Below, piece by piece: positions 11,306 to 24,700 of a stretch of 64,000 nucleotides of DNA; the stretch's first letter is position 1, and each line of letters begins with the position of its first letter. A program made the translations under genes and the position numbers. Under the pieces are notes generated by a model, which was not told the origin of the DNA, ran no database searches, and saw nothing but the letters and a program-made list of their open reading frames with translations. This stretch comes from Azorinus chamasolen (taxonomy: Eukaryota; Mollusca; Bivalvia; Cardiida; Solecurtidae), in assembly GCA_963576725.1 (NCBI GenBank), contig OY755244.1:78119620-78183619 (forward strand). Direction: 5' to 3'.

Positions 11306-11582
11306 TTAACCTTTTTCCTGTTTATTCATGTAGGGAATAATGACTTGATGAATATTTATTAGCTAATTTTTGATGATGTCACAAATACACAGGATGTTTT
11401 GGCTCAGACAGCAGCTGTAGAATTAGATCTATATTTGCTCTGTTTGCTTATGATGTAATATAGATATTGTTCTAGTTTCTGCCATGACCAAAATTTCCTG
11501 TATTCATGTGCTAATATAAAAAAAAATTAATATTCATGATGTTATTATTTTTTACATGAATATCCATGGTAAAAAGGGATAA
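11306..11582. mobile_element. Family C foldback with two identical ends
   Basis: Reverse C side (cctgtttattcatg, ccaaaa region) is followed by the same side inverted (catgaatatccatgg), with the tip and most of the hairpin gone. Confidence 0.8.
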
Positions 11583-11589
11583 GCATACC

Positions 11590-12090
11590 AAAGATTGATC
11601 ATTGTTTATCTATAATGGAAGTAAGCAGGTCCTATTTAATCATAGTTAAGGTTGTTGATTGTTTATCTATAATGGAAGCAGGCAAGTCCTAATTAATCAT
11701 AGTTAAGATTGTTTTTCTATAATGGAAGCAGGCACTTCCTATTTAATCATAGTTAAGACTGTTTTTCTTTTATCTATAAGGAAGCAGACAGGTCATATTT
11801 ATTCATAGCTAACCCATTCCCTCATTGGCTATTTTTAGATCCAACCTCTTTGAATAAATCTACCAAAAAGGAGCATTAATTAGAGAAAAGGAAAATTTTA
11901 GAATTTTGTAGTTTTGAAACCATTGTGATAAATAGAGCATTTGCCCCTGAGGAGCAAAGGCTCTATTTAACACAATGGTTTCAAGAAGTCACTATTACAG
12001 AGGCGTAGAAAGGCATATTTATGGAGGAAAGGGTTAAGATTGTTTTTCATTTACGGTATCTATAAGGAAGCAGATAGGTCCTGTGAGGAT
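11590..12090 (+). repeat. ~55-bp tandem repeat interrupted by a family A MITE
   Basis: Units read tttatctataatggaagcag and catagttaag. The MITE at 11809-12037 sits in the catagttaag motif, so the array shows its own empty sites. Confidence 0.8.
11809..12037 (+). mobile_element. Family A MITE nested in a tandem array
   Basis: Interrupts catag-TTAA-gattg; left target CTAA, right TTAA; tip cccctgaggagc. Confidence 0.9.
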
Positions 12091-12233
12091 GTTTCTTATT
12101 AAGTTTTTATAATTTATGCTAATTTTAACTTTTTGTTTTTCGAAGGAAAAATTCTCTTGTGGTTCTTTAGTGTTACTATATGACATTGTATTATAAAATA
12201 CTAGTAAAGAAGTGTGTATTTTCATCATACAAA

Positions 12234-12456
12234 CAGAGGTGCAGATAAGATGCATAAATAGATTTTCTAGAATAACTTCTTTATTTCTCCACCAATCCCT
12301 ATGTTGTGACCACTCTTTAGAATCGTCTCAAAGAGACGATTCTAAAGAGTGGTCACAACATAAAGAGACGATTCTAAAGAGTGGTCACAACAAAGGGTTT
12401 GGCGGAGAAAAGAAGATTTCAGTATATATGCATACACATCTTTATCTGTTGCTCTG
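12234..12456 (+). mobile_element. Family G MITE with a duplicated arm
   Basis: CAGAGGTGCAGATAAG to CTTTATCTGTTGCTCTG. The right arm gattctaaagagtggtcac occurs twice in tandem. Confidence 0.85.
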
Positions 12457-12640
12457 ATAAAAATGTTTTTTAGCATCAGTGTCTGTTCCAAGATGCCTTG
12501 TATATGGTTGACATCAATTATACTCCTCACAACAACTCTCTAAAAGGAGTTTAATGTACGGTACACATCATATCTAAGTCACTGATTGGTTGTTGGTGTC
12601 ATGTATAAGTCATTTGATTGGTTGTTTGTGCTTATGATAG

Positions 12641-12735
12641 GTCGAGCAGGAGCAGAGGTTCTGTGGCAGACACTGAGAAATGACTCCCAGCATAGACTGA
12701 TACAGGAAGACGCCAGTATACCAAGCCGCCTCAAG
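12641..12735 (+). CDS. Exon of the unrecognised gene (first visible)
   Basis: The acceptor is gatag and the donor gtaatg. Translated with a two-base overhang it reads RAGAEVLWQTLRND and ends IPSRLK in phase 0. The other two frames contain stops. The partner donor lies upstream and was not found. Confidence 0.6.
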
Positions 12736-15700
12736 GTAATGACCCATACTGATACCTAAGTCTAGCAAACAATAAATTTGAGAAAAAAGGTCATATTACA
12801 TTGCAAACAGACCCAGATCCTGCGTCATGTCTATGATGAAGTATCTGATCAACTTTTACATCGCATGGTAACATGGAGAACTGCAAAATTTGTTGTGGGT
12901 TTCATTTTTTGTTGCTAACCCATTCCCTCATACTAACGCCTTTTGATGCCCCTGGAAAAGTCATATTTTGAAACCATTGTGATAAATACATGAATATTTA
13001 TTAGCTGAATTTTTATGATGGCATAATGTACACAGGATGTTTTGTCTTAGGCAGAAACCGTAGAATACCATAAGCAAACAGAGTAGACCCTGATCAGATG
13101 GCTCCTATAGGAGCCGTCTGATCTGGGTCTACTCTGTTTGCAAATGTGTGAAAAGACGTTCATTAGAAGGAAAGGGTTAATGATTTATTATAAATGGCAT
13201 ATGAACAAGGGAATTTGTTTTAGCCATGACAAACGATGTACAGCCACCTCCATAAGCAAACAGGACAGACCTTGATTAGACAGTTCTTATTTTGGTCTAC
13301 TCTGTTTGCAAAGGCATCAACAGGCAACTGTATGAGGTAAAGAGTAAAGAGAAATACAGTTTCATTCTTATACTTTTTGATGCATAGAAAGTCTTTGAAT
13401 AACTTTTTGTTTGTCACAAGTACATTTGTCAAAATGAGGCGAACAGTAAAATGTCAATTCGATCAAGATCTAAAGTGTTCATATCACTGTTACCATGTTT
13501 CTGAATTATAGCAATAGAATTAAAATCTAACTTCAGAATAAAAGCTTACAACAATTATTGCAAATCAGAATTACTTGCTCAGTTTTATGTTAATTAAGAT
13601 CAGTTTCTCTTGTAGATGAATCTTAGCAGAAGCAATTTATCCCCTCATTTTGATTTTTATACGGAGTGTTGGAATGACTGGGAATTGCCTGATCCTATGA
13701 GCTTCATTAGGCTGAAATGACTTCATACCAGCTGAAATAGTTCAGTTCCAAGAAACACACACTCCCAGAGTGAACTTATTTCCCGACTGCTTACTTTATT
13801 TGTTGGAGGCTAGGGACATTATCCCATTTATTCCCATAATATTTAACATAAACTCATCCAGGTCTTACTTTGGAACTCGTCCATTTTTCATTTGAAGGGG
13901 TCACAGCAAATACAATATTTGCTGGCATAAGCCATTGGCATTGTGGGGTTCAGCAAACAGTGCAGACCCAGATCAGAGGGCTCCTTTAGGAGCCCTCTGA
14001 TCTGGGTCTACACTGTTTGCCTATGGCCTTTTTTAAGGGAGACTAGGCACTAATGGGTAGTTGTGATCTATGTGAGTTTTACATGAGCCAGAGCAATCAG
14101 ATACAACAGGAGCCTCGGAATAGGTTTTGTTGGAAGTCAATAGCTAATGCCAAAACAAGTATAGATCGATCCTGCCTAGTCATAATTGCATTATGTAGTA
14201 CATGTGTATTGAATTTTGCAAAAGCATGGTATACGGAGATAGTGCAGAGAACTTTTGTCTTCTCTTTGTATATCGGTAAATCACTTTCAGAAAAAACGTC
14301 AGTTCTAACTACAGTAATTACAGTTTGATTCGATCTGGGAAACTTAGGCAAATAATGTAGACCTAGAACAAACTACCTCTGAAATTGTACATGTAGTTTG
14401 ATCAGGGTCTGCACTATTTGCTTTTGTGCTAGTACTGTTTAGAGTTGTCGAAAAGATGTGGAATTGATGAATTCAGCTTTACAAAGTGTTGGAACTTGAA
14501 GATGATTCTAAAGAGTGGTCACAGTATAGCATTTCGAGGGCTTGGTGCAAAACTATTGTAACTCCTTCACTTACAATAGTTTTGCACCAAGCCCTCGATT
14601 TGTTAGACAAAATGATGATTTTAGTATTTGGGTACACACCTTTATCTGTAGCTCTATGTCGTCTGTTTGGTACATAGTTTACTCTATATTAAAAAAAAAC
14701 ACCCTAAAAACTAACATGACAAATTTAATGTTGTTTCTTCCCCTTTTCAATAATAGCTCCTTTATTTCTCCACCAAACCCTACACTAGGACCATTCTTTA
14801 GAATCGTCTCTTCGAGACGATTCTAAAGAATGGTCACAGTATGGGGTTTGGTGGAGAAATGACGATTTTAGTATTTGGGTATGCACCTTTATCTGTAGCT
14901 CTGTGCCTACTGTTTGGTACATAGTTTACTCTTTACATTAAAACTAACATGACAAATTTAATGTTGTTTCTTCCCCTTTCACAGGGATACCGCATTCATC
15001 TGGGCACTTCTGAAACCTCTCTATCATGAATTAACATTTCAGCAAACACTTATCAGTCGTATTTATAACAATTATGTATTCAGATAAATGGAATTTTTAA
15101 TGAATATAATTATATTCAGATAAATGGAATCAGTATTCCTTAGAAACATCCACTAGTCAAGAAATTCTCAAGGAACACAGGTTCAGAGGTTAAAAATCAC
15201 TTTACTTGGGTCTTGAGTTTATTCTCAAGCATCTAGTTGGTAAGATCTAGAGCAAGCTCAAAATCTGACCAATCAGAAACTTGATAACCCATTCCCTCAT
15301 ATTGACGACTTTTGACGACTCTGTAAAAGTCACTTTGTGAAACCATTGTGATAAAAAGAGCATTTGCTCATATAGGAGCAAATGCTCTATTTATCACAAT
15401 GGTTTCAAACTACAAAATTCTAAAAGTTTCCTTTTCTCTAGTTAATGCTCCTTTTCGGTAGATTTATTCAGAGGTTGTATCTAAAAATAGCATCAGACTC
15501 AGAAGTTTAGACTCTTGAACATTGAGCATTCAGATAAGTGGGGTATCTCTGTTTTCTCCTAAGTAAAACTCTCCAACCATCATTAACCCCTTGCCTGCTA
15601 TGAAAAACCTGCTTCAACTCCAACCATTTATAATTTTCACTTACTGATGATTCTTACAAACTTTTGAGAAACTATTGACCGAGTTTCATACAGCTAGGAT

Positions 15701-18700
15701 CCTGATGAGAGGCTGAGTTACTCTGCGTCTTTCTCTGGATAAATGCAAGCTAGCACAATTAGCAGGCGAAGGGTTATAACAGTTCTATTTTGACAAGTCT
15801 TTTCCCCTAATTTGTAGTTGTATTTGTTTGATTTCTCTTTTTATTCCCTGTGTGTTGTGATTCCAGGAAGCATATGGTTCGTTTGCTCGGCAGTCGCTGA
15901 AGAAATCAAATCTTCCAGTCCGCAGAATGTACTGTGTTGACGATGATGTTAGTAATAACACTGTTCTTGGGTACTATCCCTCTACTTGATAATCCTGCCT
16001 TTTAACACATTTGTAAACAGAGTAGACACAGATCAGACAGCTCCTGTGAGGGCTCTGTTTACTTATACCTTAGAGAATTGATGGCAATAAATCTCTATAT
16101 TTTGTATACAATATATATATTTTAACCCTTTCCCTCCATGAATACGCCTTTCTATTCCTCTGTTATAGTCACTTTTTGAAACCATTGTGATAAATAGAGC
16201 ATTTGCTCCAAAGGAGCAAATGCTCTATTTATCACAATGGTTTCAAGACTACATAATACTAAAAAAAATCCTTTTCTGTGGTAAATGCTCCTTTTTGGTA
16301 GATTTATTCAAAGAGGTTTGGTCTAAAAATAGCCTATGGAGGAATGGGTTAATACAAGAATCAAATTAATTAATGTTTATAAAGAGTAATATTGAATGAA
16401 TATTTATCAAGTATAGGGTTAATTCCTTACTCCATAAATGCGGCTTTCTACATTTTTGCAAACAGAGTAGACCAAGATTAGGGTCCTGTAAGAGCCTTCT
16501 TATCCGGGTCTTCTCTGTTTGCTTACGAAAATAATGTAGATTGCATGAAGAGAAAGATTGGGCTTGCATTGGCACCTGAAAATGTTATAATGAGCCAGTG
16601 AGTTTTTTCTGTTAAAAATGTGGATGGTTTTGCCCTGTCTCTCATTTTCTACAGAAAAAGTGTAATGCTTTATTTGAGAGAAAAATGATGATGTACTTAA
16701 CAAAATATTTTAACAGTTTGCCCAACACTGTAAAGGTTAGATTACATTGAATAAGAACTTAAGGGTTTATCATCAAAATACAGATACTAATTTGAATCTC
16801 CTCCCATTATTATAGAGACAGTTTATTAAAACCACGCTGTTACGCCATATAACGAAAATTTGGCCTATTTTGTATTTAAGCAGGCAATGTTTTATCCCTG
16901 TCCTTCATATAAACACCCTTTCATGCCTTTTGAGTTAAGAGCCAGATCAGACAACTCCTGTAGGACACGTCTGATCAGGATCTAGTCTGTCTGCTTATGA
17001 AATAATATAGATCTGTTTTTACAGTTTCTACCAATACAGGGAAAGGGAATTTTTTTTTAGGAAAGTGTAACATATATCGATATAACAACAGGGTAGACCC
17101 TTATGAGAGGGCTCCCCTAGGAGCCCTCTCATCTGGATCTACACTGTTTGAAAAGGACATTAGTGACTTGTGTCCCATGCAGTAAGGGTTAAATCTGTGT
17201 GATATTTTGTGGTCATATTTTAACATGAATATCCGATTGTGGTTTTAGTAAACTTGTCATTAACATGTTTCTTTTTAAACACTGTTCTTTTAACAAATTA
17301 ATTTGTGACATCCTTGGTAAACAAACTCTTTTTATCCCCATAATGTAAGTTATCTTTATTTAATAATTTTTTTCTGTTGTAGTTAGTAGTAACAATTAAT
17401 TTTTCATTCATTCCTCTCTCACAACTCAGTTTTCTCCTTCCCTTCACAAATAGTTAATGATACAGTTAACGCACTCTAAGGCGACCACTAAATGAGGAGA
17501 CATTGGTGTCTTTAAAACCAGGTGGTTGCTTAATGCAGGATGAAAGTAATGCAGAAAGCTCCTACAGGAGCTTTCTGCATTACTTTCATCCTGTATTAAG
17601 CTACCACCTGCCTCTAAGACCGTATAATGATGCAGCATTTTGGTGGTCGCATAAGAGGAGTTTTACTGTATATGGTATAATCCTTTACCTCATAGAGACA
17701 GTTTTTGATGCATTGCAAACTGAGTAGACCCAGATCAGACAGCAGCCAGTGCTTTAGCAGCTGTCTAATCAGAGTGTGCTGTGTTTATTTATGGAATTAA
17801 ATAAATATTCTACAGTTTCAGCCATGGCCAAAATATTCCTGTGTTTATATGCCAAAAAAAATCTTATTAATATTTATGATGGCATTAATTTTTATATTAA
17901 TATTTATCAGGTAAAGGGTTAAATTGAAAGATATGGTTAGAAACGTACTGATTTTTTTATTGTCGTTAGTCTATAGAATACAAGCACAACAGGTTGAAGA
18001 TATTTGCAGACAGGTTGGATTCAAAAGAGAAGCTGAGTTAAACAGCATCTTGTTTGGATCCAAAAAGTTTTTATTTTTAAATTTATAAATCTAATTTATA
18101 ATAAAATTATACATAAATGTATTATATTAATTTCCTTTTTGGAAGATTTTCTTCATTATAAAATTATAATTTATAATTTAACTCATTCCACACTGTTTTT
18201 ATGGAGTTTTTAAAACAATATGCAATTCTGATCCTGATGAGACACCAAGTACAGTAGAACCCCTCTAATGTGACCACTTAATGAATAAGCATGGGTGTCT
18301 TTATAAGCAGGTGGTTGCTTAATGCAGGACAAAAGTAATGCAGAAAGCTCCTCTAGGAGCTTTCTGCATTACATTTGTCCTGCATTAAGCTACCACCTGC
18401 ATCTATCAACCAGAGTTATACCTCTTTTAGGTGGTCATGTTAGCGGAGTTTTACTGTAAATTGATATATGATCAGGATCTTGACTGTTTGACACTCAGAT
18501 ACTGTTTTTGATTAACGACAGAAAACTTTGCAAACAGTTCAGATCCAGATGGGCTGCCAAGTAACCTGGTGTCTCTCTAGGAACCTAACTCTTTATCATT
18601 TTGTTTTTGAAACAAAAAGAGAAGAAATTTTAAAAAATAAAAATTGAAGCAGACAACAAATTTAGCAGATGACAATGTGTTGTAGCCGAAGAGTAAAATC

Positions 18701-21700
18701 TTTCAACGGTGAAATGTCAACTGGACTTTCCAAAATTCAAAAGGCCAAGCTTACAGTGAATATTCAGGGAAGATTTTAACGAAAAGTGTCACATGACAAA
18801 CAGTGCAGACCCTGATGAGAGGGATCCTCATCTAGGCTTACACTGTTTGCAAAGGACACTAATGACTCATTTCCTGCACTAAAAGGGTTAAGAAAATAAG
18901 CAAAATATCAGCCACCCATTGTGCTCAGTGTTCTAAAGTCTAGAGTTGTTGCTATTTCTACAACTGGCAAAAATTCTTATCATGATTGGTATAACTTTAA
19001 CAGCTTCCCGAACTGGACCGCCTCATTGATCATAGCCAGGTTCAGAAGATAAACAAGATGCGTCACAAGACCGACCTCATGTACCGATCATCTGTCTCCA
19101 ACCAAGACAGGACAGAGGTACTGAACTTCAACAATCCTCTGCCAGATTTCAACAGCCGTGCAGAGTCAATCAACCAGTACTTACCATCTTGGCAGGACGA
19201 TATATCTGTAAGTGATTTCGGAGCTCTGGATTAGAGATCTGTTCTGATAAGAGGGATGTTATTCAAATCCAAATATTTCAAATCATCTATTAACACATTA
19301 TCCCCTAGCTAGTGACACATACTTGCGCATCTATAGAAGTCACTTTATGAAATCCATTGTGATAAATAGATCATTTGCTGCTATAGGAGCAAATGTTCTA
19401 TTTATCACAATGGTTTCAAACTACAAAATTCTAATTTTTCCTTTCCTCTATTTAATGCTTCTTTTCGGTAGATACATTCAAAGAGGTTGGGTCTAAAAAT
19501 AGCCTAGGAGAGAATGAGTTAAATCCTATCTTGCTGGTCCTCACAGGACCTGACAGAGAAATAGAGAAAATGTTTTACGTAGAATACTCAGAGCAGTAGA
19601 TAAAGATGTGTATTCTATTACTAAAATCATTATTTCTCCACCAAAACCTATGCCGTGACCACCTTTAGAATTGTCTCGAAAGAGATGATTCTAAAGAGTG
19701 GTCACAGCAGTGGGTTTGATGGAGAAATAAAGACGTTATTCTTGAAAATGTTTTAACCCTTTCCTCCATAAATACACCTTTATATGCCTCTGTAATAACC
19801 ACTTCTTGAAACCATTGTGATACATAGAGCATTTGCTCCTATAGGAGCAATACACTCTCTTCCTGCAGTAACAAGGTTAGGCTGATGGATCCTGTACCAT
19901 TTCTTTAGAATGGAGACAGTAATGTAGATACAGCAAAATATTCAATGACCCAATAGTGTTTAACCCTTTCCTCCATAGGCTATTATTTTTAGACCAAACC
20001 TCTTTGAATGAATCTACCGAAAAGGAGCATTTACAAGAGGAAAGGAACTTTTTAGAATTGTGTAGTATTGAAACCATTGTGATAAATAGAGCATTTGCTC
20101 CTATGGAGCAAATGCTCTATTTATCACAATGGTTTCAAGAAGTGACTATTACAGGGGTGTAGAAAGGTGTATTTATGGAGGAAAGGGTTAATAATAGAGC
20201 CCAATATGAAAGGCTGAATTTTGCTAAAGGATTTTGAATGAAAAACAGTGTAGTCCCTGATCAGATGTCTCGTCTGCGTAGATAATCATGAGGAGGTGCA
20301 GAAAAGATGCATAAACATTTTGAAGAATAACTCCTTTTTTTCTCCACCAAACCGTATGTTGTGACCACTCTTTAGAATCGTCTCTTCGAGACGATTCTAA
20401 AGAGTGGTCACAACATAAGGTTTGGTGGAGAAATGACAATTTTAGTATCTGAGTATGCATATTTGTCTGTTGCTCTGATGATGAATTTGCTTCTACTGGA
20501 AAGCTCAGGAAACAAAGCTTGACAGTCCTTGCCCTCACAAAGAGTGAACAACAAACAATCTGAAAGTGATACGCTTGTCAAAATTGGACTGCAATTTTCA
20601 TTTTGTAATTAAAGTTTTGGATTTCCTATGTGTTTTGTTATTTTGCTCAAGTGAAAGTCACAAGAGAATATTATCTTAAAATATAATGTTATGATGATTA
20701 TCTTCTCTATGAATTTTGTCAATACTACATTTTAACTTACATGAAATATGAATACAATAGAATCGGCCAATGGCAACCAGGCGATGAATAAACATGGGAG
20801 TGTATGAGAGCAGGTGGTTGCTTAATGCAGGATTCAATTTATGCAGAAAGCTCCTAGAGGAGCTTTCTGCATAAAATGAATCCTGCATTAATCTTCCATT
20901 CCTCTTAACCCTTTCTCTCATATAAAGCCTTTTCACTCATTTACATACTGAGTAGACCCAGGTCAGACGGCTCCTACAGGGCCCATCTGATCAGGGTCTG
21001 CTCTGTTTGCTTTTCACATTATGTAGATCTGATTCTACAGTTTTTGTCAAAGCAAAACAATTTCCTTGAAAAGGTTACATTATAGAAATTCTGCTAATAA
21101 ATATTCATGATGTCATTATTTCTTACATGAATATGACTAAGTCTTCTTCTGTGGATAGGTTTTTACTGTATTAAATTAGCATACTGTAGGAGAAATCGCC
21201 AGGGGAGACATTGTTTTTGTTATCTGTCAATTTGTCATTCCATCTGTCTGTCTGTCTGGTCCAATACAAATTGTATCACCACCAAGATAGCTCGGGGTAT
21301 GTTTAGTATATATCTTCTGAAGGAAATTAACTATTTAATTCAATAAAGCAGAGCTCCTTGAGAAATCTAAATTGATTGTTTAACCCTTCACAGCATGAAT
21401 ATTCAAAAGGCAAAAAATGACATCATGAATATTAATTAGTTGAATTTTTGTAATGGGATAATTTATGAACACAGAACAAAACCTGTATAACTGGATCTAT
21501 ATTGTTCCATGAACAGGTTAGGCTCAGATCAGAGGGCTCCTATTCTGTTTGCAAATATATTATAGAGTAAAGGGTTAACCCTGTCACCGCCAATGTTGCA
21601 AAAATGCACCACGACAAATAGTGCAGCCTTGAAAAGGCGGCGTCTGATCAGGGACTTCACTTTTTGTCTTAGACTTTATTTCTTTATCATTCTGTGCTTT

Positions 21701-24700
21701 ATTCCTTTGAAATTTGGATTTACTTATCTCATTTCCTTATTTTATCGAATGATTTAACGAAACTGGTTTGCAGATGACAATTAGAAATTTGTCGCCGAAA
21801 GGGTTAAAGGCCTGTGGGTGGAATTTTTTTGTGATCACATTATCTCTTGCCTGAGAAAAATTCATTTCAAGCCTTTGCAAACAGAGTAGACCCAGATCAA
21901 ATGACTCTTGTAGGAGCTGTCTTAGAGTCTGCTCTGTTTGCAATGCATATGGAATAATGTAGATCTGATTGTAGTTTCATCTATGGTCCAAACACTTCCT
22001 TGTCTAAATTTACTACTATAAAAAATCAGTTTATAAATATTTTACATATTTCATCTGACAGGTTTGTTTAGCCCTTTCCTTCATGAATATTTATACAAGA
22101 ATTCATGATTCATGAATATTCATTAACTGAATAATATTCATTAACCCTTTACTCCATAGGCTATTTTTTAGACCCAACCTCTTTGAATGAATCTACCCAA
22201 AAGGAGCATTTACTACAGGAGCAAATGCTCTATTTATCACAATGGTTTCAAGAAGTGGTTATTACAGAGGCGTAGAAAGGCCAATTTATGGAGGAAAGGG
22301 TTAACTGAATTGCTATAATAACCCCTGAATAAGGGATTTTTTTATCAGTATGTATGTTATGTAATAGGCAAACAGAATCTGACAATGATCAGATGGCTTA
22401 AACAGCAGCCATCTGATCTGGGTCTATTCTGGTTGCAAAGGTGCCATTAGTCTTCTTTGAATAAAGCATTTACAAGCAAAAAGGTAGGTACATGCTCTAT
22501 TTATCACAATGGTTTCAAAAAGTGACTTTTACAGAGGCGTCAATATGAGGGAATGGGTTAAGAGAGGTTTTACTGTACTGTCATTGCTTGTTTCAGGAGG
22601 AGTCTATTCCAGAATACATGAGGTGGATACCACCTAAGGGTATGTATGCCAGGGAGAATACTATAGCTGAGGAGGACGAGACTTGTCAGGACATGACCCA
22701 TAAGCCCAAAAGAGTGAGCCAATCCATGGATGATGACCTCTTGCTTATCCTTGCACGACGTCAACCTCAACAGAACAAACAGAAATACGTTTTTCTGTCT
22801 GAGAAGGACACTCTTGTAAAGGGGGAGTTTTCTGAAAAGTACAAAGATGAGAGAGAGTACAAGGACATTCCTCGCCCGTATGGTGGTGTGCCAAAGTCAT
22901 ACTCTGCAATGGGAGGCATGATGTCCGCTTCTCCAGATAAGTCAGGTGAGTCTTTCTCACATTTTGGCATGAAGATGGTTTGTCTATTTTTAGCTCACCT
23001 TGAACAAAGTGCCAAGTTTAGCTATTGGGATCACCCTATGTCGATTGTCATGCAACTCATTTAACCCTTTCCTTCTTATAAATGCCTTTTCACGCCTTTG
23101 CAAATAGAGTTGACCCAGATCAGACGGCTTCTATAGGAATCATCTGATCAGGGTCTGCTCTGTTGGCTTATAACATGATAAAGATCTGATTCTACATTTT
23201 TTCCTTTGAAAAAATAATCATTATAAAAATTTAGCTATTAAATATTAATGATGTCATTATTTCTGACATGAATATTAAACAGGGAAAAGGTTAAGTAATG
23301 TTTTCTTCTATTTAAAATAGAGTATCCAAAGGTTATCACAAGTGACAACCCTTTCTTCCATAAATACACCTTTCTACACCTCTGTAAAAGTCACTATATA
23401 TGAAACCATTGTGATAAATAGAGCATCTGGTTAATGCTCCTTTTGGGTAGACTTATTCAAAGAGGTTGGATCTAAAAATAGCCTATGGAGGAAAGGGTTA
23501 AAGCCTTTGCAAACAGAGTAGATCCAGATCAGACAGCTCCAGTAGGAGCTGTCTGATTATGATCTGCTGTATTAAGTTTGCTTATGGAAATATATAGGTC
23601 TGATCTTAAAGCTTTTTTCTAAGCCATACATTACCTTGAAAAGTTAGCATTATAGAAATTAAGTTAACCCTAATTGCCTCATATAAATGTGTTTTCACGC
23701 ATTTGCAAACAGAGTAGACCCAGATCAGACGGCTCCTATAGGAGCCGTCTGATCAGGGTCTGCCCAGTTTGCTAGATTTGTTTATTTGCTTTCTAAAATG
23801 GCTACAATGTTCTACCTTCCATATTTCATTAACCCATTCCCTCATAGGCTATTTTTAGATACAACCAATTTGAATAAATCTACCGAAAAGAAGCATTAAC
23901 TAGAGAAAAGGATTTTTTTTAGAATTTTGTAGTTTGAAACCAATGTGATAAATAGAGCATTTCGAGGGCTTGGTGCAAAACTATTCTAACTCCTTCACTT
24001 TGTGAAGGAGTTAGAATAGTTTTGCACCAAGCCCTCGATTTGCTAGGAGCAAATGCTCTTATTTTTCACAATGGTTTCAATAGGTGATTTTTACAGAAGC
24101 TTAGAAATGCGTATTTATGGAGGAAAGGGTTAAACTATTTTGTCCATGAATATTCAGTAGGTATGGAAATTTGAAATAAACATAGAACAGGGAAAGGTTA
24201 ATCAATATTCATAGTGTGGTAATTCATGCGTAATGTCTATTACGGAAAAGGGCTAAACTTTTACAAATGCGTGATTCAATTTACAAGAAGCCCCTTAATG
24301 AGACGCATAATTTGGTGAAAAATAGAAATTGAAATAGGGGCAATGGGAAATGTTTCCATTTTGGGGAATGTGATTATTTGAATCGGTTCATCATTAACCC
24401 TTTAGGTGGTGAATTTTCGGTGTGGAATGGTCCATCATTGTTTTATTGGTAGAGTCAATACAGTATTAAAGGGTAAAATTTGTAAAAGGATTTTGAATAA
24501 CAAACAGTGCAGACCCTGTTAGAAAATGTCAGTACAGATGTGTCCCACATTAAAAGGGTGAACCCTTAGCATACCACAGGTAAATCCATTATAACCTTCG
24601 TAGATAGTTTAGATCCAGATGGCAGAGCTACAGTTAATAGTGCGTACCCAACTGCTAATATCGTTATTTCTCCATCAAACCCTATACTGTGACTACTCTT

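Larger units (their letters stand above)
14503..14984 (+). repeat. Tandem duplication of a family G half plus flank
   Basis: 14503-14749 and 14819-14984 share gattctaaag, the G right end and the unique flank ggtacatagtttactct through tgttgtttcttcccc. The first copy carries an inserted hairpin at 14535-14597. Confidence 0.7.
23664..24201 (+). mobile_element. Family B MITE hosting an A element
   Basis: B left at 23664-23832 (perfect tip gctcctataggagc) and right at 24130-24201 (actattttgtccatgaa to gaaaggttaa). Joining the two at TTAA restores B. Confidence 0.88.

Noticed and set aside
14748..14984. Possible exon near cccctttcacagg at 14984
   Set aside because: The sequence after the acceptor-like site has stops in the needed frame and no partner donor.
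22588..23064. 158-codon open frame
   Set aside because: The coding part stops at the gtgagt donor at 22946; the rest is intron read-through.
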